From Cynocephalus volans (lineage: Eukaryota > Chordata > Mammalia > Dermoptera > Cynocephalidae), in contig NC_084469.1 in assembly GCF_027409185.1 (NCBI RefSeq), forward strand, positions 32,230,293 through 32,294,292: 64,000 bases of DNA, in the 5' to 3' direction. The position numbers were made by a program, and so were the translations under genes. Under the pieces are notes generated by a model, which did not search any database, was not told the origin of the DNA, and saw only the letters and a list, made by a program, of their open reading frames with translations. Numbering within the stretch: the stretch's first letter is position 1; each line of letters starts with the position of its first letter. Shown here piece after piece: positions 24,055-34,770 of this stretch.

Positions 24055-24640
24055 TTTTAACTCACTAGACTAGCAAAATTGTAATGACTTCTCATAGCCA
24101 GTGCTGTGACCGTGTGACGTTGCTGGGGGGAATGTAAATGAATACAACTTTTTCAAAGGTAAATCTAGCAAATAAATGCACAGGCCCTTTGCCCCAGCCA
24201 TCCCACTTGTAGGGAATCTACTACAGACATATGAGTGCAATGATGTTCACTGTAGACTTGCCTGCTAAGAGTAAAGAATCAGAAACTATCTAAATATCCA
24301 AACACATTGTTGTGCAGTCAAGCAACAGAATATCATGCAGCTGTTAAAAAGAACCTGATAGATCCAGAGTTCTAAGGTGTACCTTAAGTGAAAAGCTTAA
24401 GTTGAAAAATAGCACATATAGTCTAGTCTCATTTTTTAAAAAAAGTGTGTGTGTGTGTATATATGTACACACACACACACCAATATAAGCATATAAAGTA
24501 CAAGAATATACCTTAAACTGTTAACACTGGGAGGTGGGTAATGGCCAGTTTTACCTTATACTCTTCGGTATTGAGGGTATTTCTAGTTATAACAAACCAG
24601 TATTACACTGGTGAATAAAAAAAAAATAAAGTTTTAAAAA
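24055..24640 (+). mobile_element. Old L1 3' portion (L1M type)
   Basis: 'cccatcccacttgtagggaa', 'atatccaaacacattgttgtg' and 'aatatcatgcagctgttaaa' follow the ORF2 C-terminus and 3' UTR of an ancient L1 in sense orientation. It contains the GT/AC repeat at 24445-24480. Confidence 0.8.
24445..24480. repeat. (GT)n-TATATA-(AC)n near-palindrome
   Basis: A run of seven GT, a TATATATGTA centre and a run of AC make an almost perfect 36-base inverted repeat. Confidence 0.9.
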
Positions 24641-25394
24641 TTATTAGCTGTCTGGCACACCCCTTGCAGCCAGCAGAGCTCGAGGCGCTGACCTGACTGA
24701 GCAGAAGGCCACATCTGCACACGTGGAGCACACAGCCTGCGGGCTCCTGGGACTGGGTGAGAAACATGCACGCAGGATGCCCCTGGGGGTAGTGGTGGGC
24801 AGCGCCAGATGGGGAAACAGACTTAACTGAAGCAGGCTGGAGCCCTTCCATCCAGGAAGACACCGTGCTGGGCAGGGAGCTCCCTCTGGGCAGAGGAACC
24901 CCTATCAGACCCTCAGTCCTAGGATATCCCCCTGCCCCAAACACCCTTGAGGTTGTAACTGGGGTCTTCCTCTCCCCTGTTCAAAGAGAGATGTCCGAGT
25001 TGAAAGGATCCTTAGAGGCCATCTGGTGACGTATTCCTCAATAATCATTTACTAGCTCTGATTTCTTACATGCTAATACTAAGGACATAGAACTGAAGAA
25101 AACAGCCCATTCACTGAAGTTCAAATTCTAGTGGGGAAGAGAAAAAGCTGACCACGAATTAAAATTCAGTGCCACAAAAGCAAAGCCAGAGGTGAACTTC
25201 GGGAACTGGGAGCAGGGCACCCAACCCAGACTGTGGAGCCTTAAAGAAGGCTTCCCAGGGGAGGGAGGCCTAAACCAAGCTTGGGCGGGTGAGGAAGAGA
25301 CCAGGCCGACCAAACCACTCTGCACCCTTCCTTCCCTTCACTGGGAACACTCCTCCTGCGAGGCTTTCCTGCAGCCACTGTTTTCGAATGTATA

Positions 25395-25800
25395 AGTTCA
25401 AGGCTACACATTTTCCTCCAACAGCACTTTGGCTACATCCCTTGGGTTTCGTAGTACCCTCATTTTCATGCCGTTCTAAATAGTTTGCAGTTTCTATTTT
25501 GACTTCCTCTTTAACTTGAAAGTTTTGGCTTTCCAGCCATGTAATTACTAATATTCTAGTTGTGGGTTTTTAATTTTACTGCACTGTGGTCTGTGAACAT
25601 GCTATCAATTTTCTGAAAAAAATTTGAGATTTTCTTTGTGGCCTAATACAGGATAAATGAATGCTCTGTGTGTGTGTGTGACAAGAATCTTAGTCCTGCG
25701 TCAGGGAACAAGCTTCTGTGCACTTTAGATCAAGTGTGTTAACTGTGGTATTCAGGTCTCCTCTCTCCTTATTTATTTGCCAACTTCATCTGTCAGTTTC
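25395..25800 (-). mobile_element. Old L1 ORF2 fragment, reverse orientation
   Basis: 'tacatcccttgggtttcgta', 'actgcactgtggtctgtgaa' and 'ttctttgtggcctaatacag' are the reverse complement of the L1 ORF2 endonuclease-to-RT segment. The copy is diverged and contains a short TG repeat at 25668-25680. Confidence 0.8.
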
Positions 25801-26089
25801 TGAGAGGCCTCCTGGGTCCTTTTTCTTGAACATGTCCCACTTTTTCCTAAGAAAGCCCTCTTTTTCTTCTTCTCTTGCTTCCCTCTTCTGCAACGTTCAA
25901 CATACACTGTTCTCCAGGAAACTTTCCATAATTAACCCCACTTAAATCTGAGCACCCTTGTATCCTGCCTCCCTTATCAAACTCTCAAACCTTACAACTG
26001 TCTCTCCCTCCACCTTCCTCTCTGCAGCTGGTTTGAAAGGACACAGTAAGAACGATCCCACTCTCTACTAGATGCCAGGCTCTACTTAC

Positions 26090-26240
26090 CTCCTTCTGGA
26101 TTTCACTCTTGAGGACAGAGATCTTCATTTTCATGTCCTCCGGCTCATGGTCTGGGATGGGGTGCACCTGGGGGCTGGCCTCAGACTCCTCGAAGTCGGC
26201 CAGGGGGACATACCACTTACAGTCATACTGCTGGTGCTTC
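26090..26240 (-). CDS. ABR: ABR exon, PH domain, with 15-base loss
   Basis: 151 bases: one base completing a Gly codon, then 50 codons beginning [16 protein letters not shown] and ending [15 protein letters not shown] before a GTAAGT donor. The ABR family normally has about five more residues between PLAD and EESEASP. A single contiguous in-frame deletion of 15 bases would explain the present [12 protein letters not shown]. The affected loop lies in the PH domain between strands. Both splice sites are canonical. Confidence 0.9.
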
Positions 26241-26312
26241 CTGCAAACAAGCTGGAAGAAGAGAAGAGCCAGAGGGAAGCTGGCTCTTCAAGCCTGAACT
26301 GTTGGCCCCAGA

Positions 26313-26470
26313 ACCAAAAAAAAAAAAAAAAAACCCCAAATGGATTGACTGAGCTCATCAGAAGCAAGAATGGAGGGAGAGGGAAAAGAGGCATTAAAAA
26401 TAAATAAATAAAATTTTTTTAAAATTAAAAAGAATAAAAAATTTTCCATTTAAGAAAAAAAAAATGAAGT
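26313..26470. repeat. A-rich simple sequence
   Basis: A run of 18 A at about 26314-26331, followed at 26394-26470 by A/T-rich 'aataaataaataaaa' type sequence. It is probably the remnant tail of an old retroposon, with no recognisable body. Confidence 0.6.
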
Positions 26471-26839
26471 TTCCTGAAAGCAATGTATAGGCATATTTTA
26501 GATTTGAAGACCTAGCACTGAAGAAGTAGTGGCTCATTCTAAGCTTAAACTATTATACGTTATTCTTGAATTTGATTACAATTTCTAACAAACCTTGTCT
26601 AGTTTTGCATAAAGTGACATCGTTTTGATTGTGTTTGTATCCTTTTTCATAATGTATAGTTTTTCAGTGTCCTATAATTCTGAAAATAATCAATAATGTT
26701 AAAGTGCTATATCAGGTAGGATGTTTTTAGTGACATGGAATGGGAAAGCAATCTCAAATAGGTTACGATAAAAGAAACTTATTGGATAATGTATTTGAAA
26801 AAATCGATAGGTGTTAAGTTAGGCTTAATCTAGGTGCTC

Positions 26840-27178
26840 AGTGTTATGGACTGAATTGAATCCCCTCAAAATTCATATGTTGAAGTTTTAGCACCCAGAA
26901 TGTGACTGCTTATGGAGACAGGTCTCTTAAAGTGGTAATTAAGGTAAAATGTGGTCACGTGTGGGCATTAATACAATAAGACTGTTTTTCTTATGAGAAG
27001 AGATTAGGACACAGATAAACAGAGTGGAAAAACCATGTGAAGTCAGAGGGAGAGGATGGCCATTTATAAGCCAAGGGGAGATGCTTTAGAAAAGAAAATG
27101 AACCCTGCAGATAACTTGATCTTGGACTGACAGGCTTCAGAAGTGTGAGTAATAAATTTGTGTTGTTTAAGCCAAAAA
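26840..27178 (+). mobile_element. MaLR-type LTR (ERVL-MaLR)
   Basis: It begins 'tgttatggactgaattgaat' and passes through 'aaaattcatatgttgaagtt'. It ends 'taataaatttgtgttgttta', the general plan of MST/MLT-type LTRs with a polyadenylation signal near the 3' end. It lies in an ABR intron. Confidence 0.7.
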
Positions 27179-27789
27179 AATAAGCAAGAATGACCTCTGC
27201 CCTCGAGGAGCTTGATCAGGAAATACGCACACATGGAGTAAAGAGAGTCAGGTTCTGGGGACAGCCAGCAGTAAGCGCTCTGATCCTGTGCCATGGCAGT
27301 CTTCTGGCCCAGAACATCTGACATTTTTAAACAAATAAAACTACTTGGGTATTGAAAAGAGTGAAGCCTTCTTGGCTGGGCTCACACTTTCCTATTCCCT
27401 GTCCCACATGCTTCCCTTCCTTCTAGCCTATCTATACTTAGCTCACATTCATTATCCTTTAGGCTATAAATGAAATACAGATATTATTCTGAATGCCAGC
27501 TCCAATCATTAGAGGTCAAAGAGAAACTGGGTTGTGAATTGTAAAGCTATATCCAAGCCTAGTGGGAAAGAGTGCTGTGGTTGATTAGTAATGTCTGCCA
27601 TGGGCAAAGGACTGCAGGCACAGGCATGTATGATTATTACTGCTATCTCTGCTTTAGAATTATCTCAAATGTGATCTAGTTTCAGGGAGTTATGCCCTTT
27701 ATTTTTTTATTTTAATTTTTTTCAGAGTCTGTGGACTGAAGTCTTTATCGAAGCTCACAACAATTTCTTCTTCTCTGACTTCCCCCAGT

Positions 27790-27930
27790 AGTTAGACGTG
27801 CACCCCTCCTTCTGGCCCCTCAGTGTTGCAGTGAGTGCATGGCTTGTCTCCCTCTGTACTGTAAAGTGGTGTACTTGGCACATGGTAGGTGATAAGTAAA
27901 TGTAGGTGGAAGAATATGTGAATGAATAGT
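27790..27930 (+). repeat. L2 LINE 3' end
   Basis: 'gtacttggcacatggtaggt' followed by 'gataagtaaatg' and 'gaatgaatag' matches an L2 terminus. Confidence 0.6.
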
Positions 27931-28011
27931 GAATAACCTGCTCTGCTCATGGCACAGAGCAGACCCACATTTCTGGGTACAGAGAAGGAGGTGGAAAGGA
28001 GCCTTCAAGTT

Positions 28012-28220
28012 ACATTAGGGTTCAAATCCCATCTCCTCCACTTCTAGCTGTGCAACCTTGGGTGACTTATTTACCTTCTCTAAGGCTATTCTCTCATCTG
28101 TGAGATGGGGATAATAATAACTACTTTGTGGAGTTGTTGGAAAGATTAGAAATAATGTATTCAAAGCACTTGTCATGGCACCCGGTATGGCATAAGTCCT
28201 CAATAAACGGTAGCAGTAGA
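28012..28220 (+). repeat. MIR SINE
   Basis: 'gggttcaaatcccatctcct', 'tgtgagatggggataataat' and 'cctcaataaacggtagcag' give a nearly complete sense MIR. Confidence 0.85.
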
Positions 28221-28716
28221 TTTAATGAATATTAACAGAATTGCAGTTAGCAAAAATTTAGAGATGTCTAATAAAAGAAGAATGCTTAAGTAAATTATGG
28301 CATATCCACTTGTAACATCATGCAGGAAAGTAAAATGATGATTACGAAGATTAGGCAGCAGCAGGGAAAATGCTTATGACGTGAAATAGAAAGAGCAGAG
28401 CCCCAAACTGGGCATTCACTCTGATTATAACAGTATGAAAAAACATAAGAACGTTAAAATAAATGAGAAGGAAATATAGCAGCAGGAGACTGACACTGAT
28501 GTTCGGGTGGGTGACAGTTTTTTCTATAATGTCTTTATATTATCTTTATAATTAAAAAGATGATTTATTTTTAGAAAAAGAACATGTAGTGAAATAAAAG
28601 TAATTAATATATTTTTAAAAAGGAAAAAAATACAGATTGCATGAGCTTGCTGAGGGCTCCACAGGTGCAGGGTCTGGATCCCCCCCCACCATGACCCTGG
28701 ACTCCTGCACACTCAC

Positions 28717-28838
28717 CCCACCGAAGTCTTCTTCAGCTTGGCACATAGTAGGACATCTGTAAAGAGGAAGACGTGCCGCAGCTTCCGGGAGCTCTCTGAC
28801 ACTTCCACCAGGAAGCCGTCCTTCACCAGCTGCCGCGT
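28717..28838 (-). CDS. ABR: ABR exon, first strands of PH domain
   Basis: 122 bases between a CCCTCAG acceptor and a GTGAGT donor. In phase it reads [20 protein letters not shown] and then [21 protein letters not shown]. This is the N-terminal beta-sheet of the PH domain (around residue 300-345 in the usual protein). The frame is intact and conservation appears very high. Confidence 0.94.
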
Positions 28839-28965
28839 CTGAGGGAGATGGCACACCCCCCACCAGCCTGCTCAGAGGGGAGCGCAGGCCAATGGCCCAA
28901 CCTGCACTGGGTGGGGGTGAGGGGGGCGGCACCATCCCGCTAGGGAGGGCTCAGGGAGGGGTTGT

Positions 28966-29190
28966 ACTGCCTCGTGGTTAAGAGCATGGGCTTTGGAGTC
29001 ACACGGACACAGGTCTGAATCCAGACTCTGCCACTTCTCAGCTGTGATCTCAGGCAAATTCCCTGGCCTGAATCTCAGATTTATCATCTGTAAAATGGGG
29101 ATAATGATATCTGCCATAGAAGGTAGGATTCATCAAGATGGTGTATGTAAAACAGTGCAGTGCCTGGCACAAAATATGTGACCAGCAAAT
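28966..29190 (+). repeat. MIR SINE, nearly complete
   Basis: It runs from 'gtactgcctcgtggttaaga' through 'catctgtaaaatggggataa' to 'agtgcctggcacaaaatatg', in consensus order in sense orientation. Confidence 0.9.
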
Positions 29191-30360
29191 GGTAGCCTTA
29201 CACTTTGCCGCAGTACTCAATAGCTCCCAGCTGGATGGACCCTAGTCCAGAATGACCTGGTTTCTCTCCCCTGGAGCATGAACACCCCTCCCTCCTGAAA
29301 CCCCTCCCAACCAAGCATAAGAAGCTGATCTAGTTTCAGCTCAGACCTGACCTGCAGACCCACTCATGACTTTTGTGCTACTTCTCAGTGGATTCTTCCA
29401 CCACCTCCAGCGGATGGGAGACCCTGGGCTACCCTCAGTGGGGCTGCAGCTACCCTGAGGGGACGTGCAGCTGCCTCTTGGGTTTTGGACAGTCAAGAGC
29501 ATTTTGCTCCATGTAGGACTTCCAGAGTTTCCTCCCCGCCACTCTCAGAGGCAGGGGCTTTTCTGGAGCTGTCACATCTGTCCCAGTCTTCCGTGTCTAT
29601 TATACACTGTGTGATCTACATATCCTGCAATATGTAGGTGAGCATATTGAAAGTATACAGTTATGACAATCTGAAACTGATGGTGCTCTAAGCCCTCTGG
29701 AGATTTTTCAGATATCCCCAGAATAAAACAAATTAGTGACATTCCCGGATGTTACAAACCAGGGCTGGGAACTGCACAGAGACAGCTCTCTATGCCCCAT
29801 TAGTCAGTCTCCAGACTGTCCCTCTCTGACTTCTCTCCCAAGAGACACTGGAGGCTCGTAAATGTAACAAAGGAGCATAAACCCAGTCAGGCTTCCCTCC
29901 TAAATGTCACTTAATTACCTCTATTGGACAGGAAGCATTGTATCTGGGCCAGGCTGTTGACCCACGAGGGTAATTATCCCTCTGATTCTTCACATTGCTC
30001 CCCCTCACTGCGCTACCCCCCAACCTCCCACTAAGAAGGGCCCCAGGGGAGCTGCTGTACCACATCTCGGTGCCCAAGTGGGATATTCCAGCAACTTGGG
30101 CAGCCTCAGCCACCTCCAGTACCAGCCTTTCCACATTGGCTCAGTCCCTAGCTCCTGCTTGTGCAGGCCGATTTGAAGCAGCTCGGAGCTCCTGTGTCCT
30201 CAGCCTCGGGGAGACCCCTAAGAGCATGATACTGGCCAGAGGAGGGTGTTTGTATTCAAGGATGGGGTACCCAGAGGCCATGCTTCCCTGATATGGGACA
30301 ATGCATGGGGCTTGCAAACAAAGAGCCCCAGGCAAAGAATCCAGTTCTGACAGTATGGCT
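29191..30360. other. ABR intron; nothing specific recognised
   Basis: No exon, clear repeat or motif was identified. ORFs near 29.9-30.3 kb are short and lie on both strands. Confidence 0.4.
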
Positions 30361-30384
30361 GAGAGATCTTGCGCTAAACCTGTA

Positions 30385-30505
30385 GAGGCTCTCCAGGACT
30401 CAGTTTCCTCTTCTGCCTCATTGGATTGTTGTGAGGATCAATGGGACACTGGACTTAAAGCTCTCAGCCCAGGGCCTGAAATGCTATAGGTAATCAGTGT
30501 GACCT
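30385..30505 (+). repeat. MIR SINE, 3' half
   Basis: 'actcagtttcctcttctgcc', 'tgttgtgaggatcaatggga' and 'cccagggcctgaaatgctat' follow the distal MIR consensus. Confidence 0.65.
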
Positions 30506-30666
30506 AGGACTGAAGACCTCTCCCTGGCCAGGAATTGGATCAAGTTTGGAGAGACACCGGGCACAGGGCTGTGACACCTGTGTGTGAAAGAGAGAAAGGA
30601 CACGGGATCTGATCCAGTCCATGCTCCTTAGCCTGGGCGCGAGGCTGTGCTGGGTCCTGAGCTCAC

Positions 30667-30804
30667 CTCCCCCTTGGGGGTCATGACTGCAGTCCGGTGG
30701 GGATCAATATCCTCGTTGATGCTGGACAGGAAGTTCTGGGAGACACGGAAGGCATCCTGTAGAAGGCATCCTGGGTGGTCCACAGGTGTGTGCATCAGCA
30801 GGTC
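30667..30804 (-). CDS. ABR: ABR exon, C-terminal helix of DH domain, altered
   Basis: 138 bases, 46 codons, with a TTCCCAG acceptor and a GTGAGC donor. The frame reads [20 protein letters not shown] and then [15 protein letters not shown]. The family normally has one more residue, with Asp-Tyr-Pro after HTPVDHP. Here 'caggatgccttc' occurs twice, 14 bases apart on the coding strand. The upstream copy sits exactly where the native codons should be, as if patched from the downstream one. The net effect is a 3-base loss with changed residues. The exon covers the end of DH and the linker to PH. Confidence 0.9.
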
Positions 30805-31367
30805 CTGGGAAGGGGTGGGGGTGGGGAGTTGGGGAGAGGTGATGGGACTCAGTGAGAAGACAGTAGTGAGTCCTCAATCCTCACCAAAAGAATTCACAGG
30901 GGGGCACTAGGGGACCCACACTCATGCCTGCAAATCTGAACTAAAAATTAGGGTCTGAGCAGCAGGAGTGACCATTTCATTCCTGCTGTGGTCATCATTC
31001 TTTCCCCCTGTGGGGGAAGCCAGGTGGAGTCTCATCTCACTGGGCAGCTGGGGGAGATACCCCTCTACCCACCCCACAGCTGCTCCAAGGACACTGGAGA
31101 CTGAGAAGCAGGGGACAGGGAAGCAGGAAGTGCCTGCCTCCTAGGGAGCATCTGGCCAAATGTCAAGCTTAGTAGCCAAGCTAAATATAGACCCCGGTCC
31201 TGTTGGCATGGTTATCACAGGCCTGGCAGGCGCAGTCCACGCCAGAGTCCCTCCGCCCAACTCCCCCAGTGAGCTGTGCTCAGTGACTCCAGCACCCTCT
31301 CACCCTTGGCTCAGTCTTCCACTGAACTACTAACCCCTCCCTGGCCATTCGGGGGCATGACACTCAC

Positions 31368-31420
31368 GTGTAGGGCCAGAGTGCTCCAAGTGACTCAGTC
31401 AATGGGCTTGTAGAGAAGAG
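31368..31420 (-). pseudogene. ABR: ABR exon, DH domain, with in-frame stop
   Basis: 53 bases between a CTGACAG acceptor and a GTGAGT donor. The two leading bases complete an Ala codon, giving LLYKPID, then TGA (31395-31397), then VT-W-STLALH. ABR and BCR have arginine at both the TGA and the TGG positions, and C-to-T changes at CpG arginine codons would explain both. The downstream exon joins in phase (ALH to DLL). The stop lies inside the DH domain and would end any protein read through this exon. It is the most direct evidence that the long-form gene is not functional here, unless it is an assembly error. Confidence 0.88.
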
Positions 31421-34050
31421 CTGTCAGGGAAGGCAGGAAGGAGACAGGTCGATGAGATGCTGGAAAAACATGAAACCCTAGAGCCCAGCTTTACCCCCAA
31501 CACCAACACCCACTGACAGGAAGCCCTGGCGGGTTCTGCCTCCACTCTCACTCCCAGCAGGCCAAGCAATGGAGCAGGCAGACGCACAGCCCTGGCAGCC
31601 CAGGCTCCCCCTATCCCTGCCTCCGCATCTATCTCCCACCAGATGTGACTTCTTTGAGGGCTGTCCCCAGGCCTGGCCTGACCTGACCTGGCTCAGAGCA
31701 GATGCCCCCCACACCCTCCACCCTGAATCATAGGGTTACACCTAGCCATACCCAGCAGAGGTCCAGCACAATTTGGGTCACACCCAGGACCCAGAATAAG
31801 GGAAGGAGACATGCTGTTGTTCCAGGAAGGGCAGCTCCGCCATGCCTGATCATTCTCACACTCCTCCAGTCAAAGGCCTGGCATAGCCACCTGAGAATGG
31901 CGTGCTTCCTTCTGACCCACACAACTGGCCTCATCTCTGAGGAAAGACCCCTGTATATACACTCAGGCCCCAGACAGAATAGGACAGGCTGGAGGCCAGG
32001 GAGGCAGGCCAGATCTGCACAGAAAGTCTCTGCTCTCAAGCAGGTGGCAGCCTGAGGGGCAAAGAGTTCCTGGAGGAATTCAGGTCGGGCTCTGCATATG
32101 GGAGCCACAAAGGCTGGGAGAATGCTGCCTGTGCCAGGGCCTCCTGTCTCACACCCCTCCTCAACCCAGACACCAAATGAGGATTGCTGGGATTCGGCAG
32201 GGACAGGCAGAGGGGCAAAGCAACACTTCCAAACATGCTTCCTGCAAGCAGCTGAGCCCTGCACCTCCCAATATGGGGGTTCAACTTTGGTCCTGCACCC
32301 AGATACCTCTATGGGTCGTGACCTATGGCCTCCTGCCGTAGGAGTAGTAGGAGGCAGAATGCTGGTCTGGGAAGGAGGACCCTAGATTGGGTGTCCCATA
32401 GGACCAGGTTGTGACAGATCTCAGAGCCAACACTCATGCCCTAGCCAGCCCCCAAAACAATGAGTCCCCCAAAGCCTTAGATATAAATGCCCTGTGCATT
32501 GCTAAGCAGACACTTCAGGGAACCATCTGCTGGCTATGAAAAAGATGTGGTCTCAGTGGTGTGCCACAAGCTTCAGCTGCAGTCTTTGCTTGGCTGCCCG
32601 TTAGAATCACCGGGGGAGCTCTTAAAAGATACAGCTGCCTGTCCCCCATCCCCCATCAACCAATCTCTGTAGAGTGAAACCAGGTAATGCATTTTTTAAA
32701 ACGTTCTTTTGCTGATGTGTAATAATGGTTGAAAACCACTGCTTTATGCATATATTTCCTGTGACTTATTTGTAGTCCTTTCTTACCTAGCAATTTCTAG
32801 AGACCCTCCCCATGGGCTGAGGGAACTAGAATGGGCAGGACCAGGCTTGGGGTGTCCTGGGACAGTGAAGGTAGAGCCCAGTTACCAGCTCAGAGGGACC
32901 CATTTCTGAGGCTGTTTAAGGCACCCACCTGTGGCTCAGCCCATGTGCAGGGGGGAAATCACAGCCCTAGAACCCTACAGAACCCAAAGAAAGCATAAGT
33001 TCAGCAGCCACCTGCCAGTGTGGGCCCTTGAGTTCCATTCCCAGGGAAAGCTGACACTGCACTGCCAGCTCCCTCCAGCCCTCTCTCGGGTCCCAGGAGG
33101 AAGAGGTTACTGACTAAGCTCAGAGGTCTGCACAAATGGAGGATTAAGTTTCAGAGAGGGTATTAATATGCCTACATTCACCTCAAGAGTCCACCTGACC
33201 AGGGCCTCAGCCTGAGGCCAAGTGTGGGGAGGACAGCTGGGAGGAAAGGTGGGGAGAGTAGAAATGCAGGGAGGGGACCCTGGGGCCACAGTCAGGTATG
33301 GAGGGAACTGGGGGAGGAAGGGCGACCCCAGTGTGTGCTCCCCACAACCCCTGCAAGCCTGCTTCCCTGAGCATTCAGGGTGAGGAGCTCACTCTTGCCC
33401 CAGGAACTCCTGCCCTTCACCCGTTCGCAGGCTCTGGTAGGCTGGCCTGCTTCCTGCCCCTGCTCCACCCACTCTCCCCTCTCCTCACCATGCTGTTCCT
33501 GCCCTGCCTGGGATGCACCAAGTTGTAACGCCTGTCTCTCCCCCTCCTCCAGGAAGCTTTCCCTGACCAGCACCTTTGCAAACAACGACCATGTCTAAAA
33601 GTCAGACCACTGCTATGAGCAAGCTGGCCTTGCTCCAATTTGCTGGGCACTGAGTTAACCGCTTGGCATGCATTATTTCCTGTGATTAAAAAGGGAAGCA
33701 ATTCTCATTAGCCCCATTTTACAGGTGAGAAAACGGAGACACAGAGACATTATGTAACTTGCTCACAGCATAAAGCTACAAGTGGTAGCTGGGTTTTGAA
33801 TTTAGGTCTACCCACACTCCTAACTTTGAACTGTCCTCTCCCTTAGGGGAGGGTAGCACGTGTAAAAGCTCAGTGAACCACAGAAGAGGTCTCTGAAAGA
33901 TTCCCCAGGGACAGGTTAGCTGGCCTCACTACCAGGGTGAGCCCCCTGCTTAAGACCGGCTCTCTCATTCCTCATTCCCCACTTGGAAGGTGACTTCAAA
34001 GACAGTATTGCAGGGACCAAAGAAACCCTGAACTAGGTCCCAGGCCTGTT
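31421..34050. other. Intron or upstream DNA; hAT and MIR fossils only
   Basis: Preceding DH exons were searched for on the minus strand and not recognised. A hAT-Charlie-like fossil lies at about 32590-32745 ('gttagaatcaccgggggagc', 'ggttgaaaaccactgcttta'). A reverse MIR-like or L2-like piece lies at 33640-33830 ('cattttacaggtgagaaaac'). The remaining ORFs look random. Confidence 0.5.
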
Positions 34051-34149
34051 TCACTAGGACTAGGCTTCCTCTCGTGGAAGGAAGAGGAAGAAAAGGGCTG
34101 AGCCCAGCTGCTTTTTAAGGAGGCAGAGTTGGGACTTGACCAATTCCCC

Positions 34150-34770
34150 CTTCCGCCCTCGTGCCTTTCCTTTTTCCCTTCTGGGTTTCGCCTCCCTGAC
34201 GTCAGCGGCCACCCGCGGCGGAGGCGGACGTCTGCGGACCTTGGGCCCGGCCTGGGCGGGACACGCGGAGTCAGCGGCCTGCAGCCCACGCCGCCGGGCC
34301 GGGCGCCCCACGAGCTCGGGCGTCGGGAGAGCCGCGGCGGGGGACGGGGCCTCTGTGGCGCCGGGCCAGGCCCCAGGGGCGCGCCTCGATGCGACGCCGG
34401 GGCTGCTCGGCCAGGAAAGGGCCGCGGCGGGGCGGGCCTGCGTGCTGCCCACCTCAGAGGCGCCGGCGACTCCGCAGCTGGCCGCGGCAGGGCCCGCTCG
34501 TACCTTCCCGGCCGGTCCGGCTGCGCAGCTCCCGCGGCAGCGCGCGGTCGGCGCGGGCTCCCTGCACCCGAGCGCGGGGCCGCGCGGCCGGGCGAGGCGC
34601 GAGGCTGCTGAAGGAGCGCGCGGGGCCGCCCTGGCCCCAGCCGACCTCCCGCCGCCCGGCGCCCCGCAGCCTCGGCCGCCCAGCCTCAGGGCGGCGCCAG
34701 GACCAGCAAGGAGAGGGTGGGGAGAGGCAAGGTGGCGCGGCGGGGGCAGGGGTCGCGGGGAGCTGTCTAG
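34150..34770. promoter_or_regulatory. CpG island, candidate promoter
   Basis: This is the most CpG-dense stretch in the window, with runs such as 'gcggccacccgcggcggagg' and 'gcgcgcggggccgccctggc', set in AT-richer surroundings. It lies about 3 kb upstream (in the gene's direction) of the first visible ABR exon, so it could drive a shorter ABR transcript, or a divergent one. A cAMP-response-like 'tgacgtca' lies at 34198-34205. ORFs of 160-298 codons occur on both strands across it and are a product of GC-rich sequence. Confidence 0.6.
34198..34205. promoter_or_regulatory. Consensus CRE palindrome TGACGTCA
   Basis: A perfect 8-base cAMP response element sits at the edge of the CpG island, a typical position for CREB/ATF sites in mammalian promoters. 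Function is inferred. Confidence 0.6.

Larger units (their letters stand above)
16944..31420 (-). other. ABR: ABR-type gene segment: DH end, PH and C2 domains (damaged)
   Basis: Ten minus-strand exons with GT/AG borders and consistent phases encode part of ABR, a multidomain regulator of Rho-family GTPases. ABR combines a DH-PH guanine-exchange module, a C2 domain and a C-terminal RhoGAP domain, and acts at the membrane and cytoskeleton on Rac, Cdc42 and Rho. Only the last part of DH, the PH and the C2 are visible. The assignment to ABR rather than its paralogue BCR rests on local signatures such as [17 protein letters not shown] and HTPVDHP. The locus carries an in-frame TGA (31395-31397), a one-base deletion near 16992, in-frame losses of 3, 15 and 9 bases, and a triplicated splice junction. 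As it stands the long isoform could not be made. A duplicated pseudogene, decay of the long isoform, or assembly errors all remain possible. Confidence 0.85.

Noticed and set aside
16944..31420. Assignment to BCR instead of ABR
   Set aside because: Local residues such as SQSLRIL, KVN and SPQVHP fit ABR rather than BCR.
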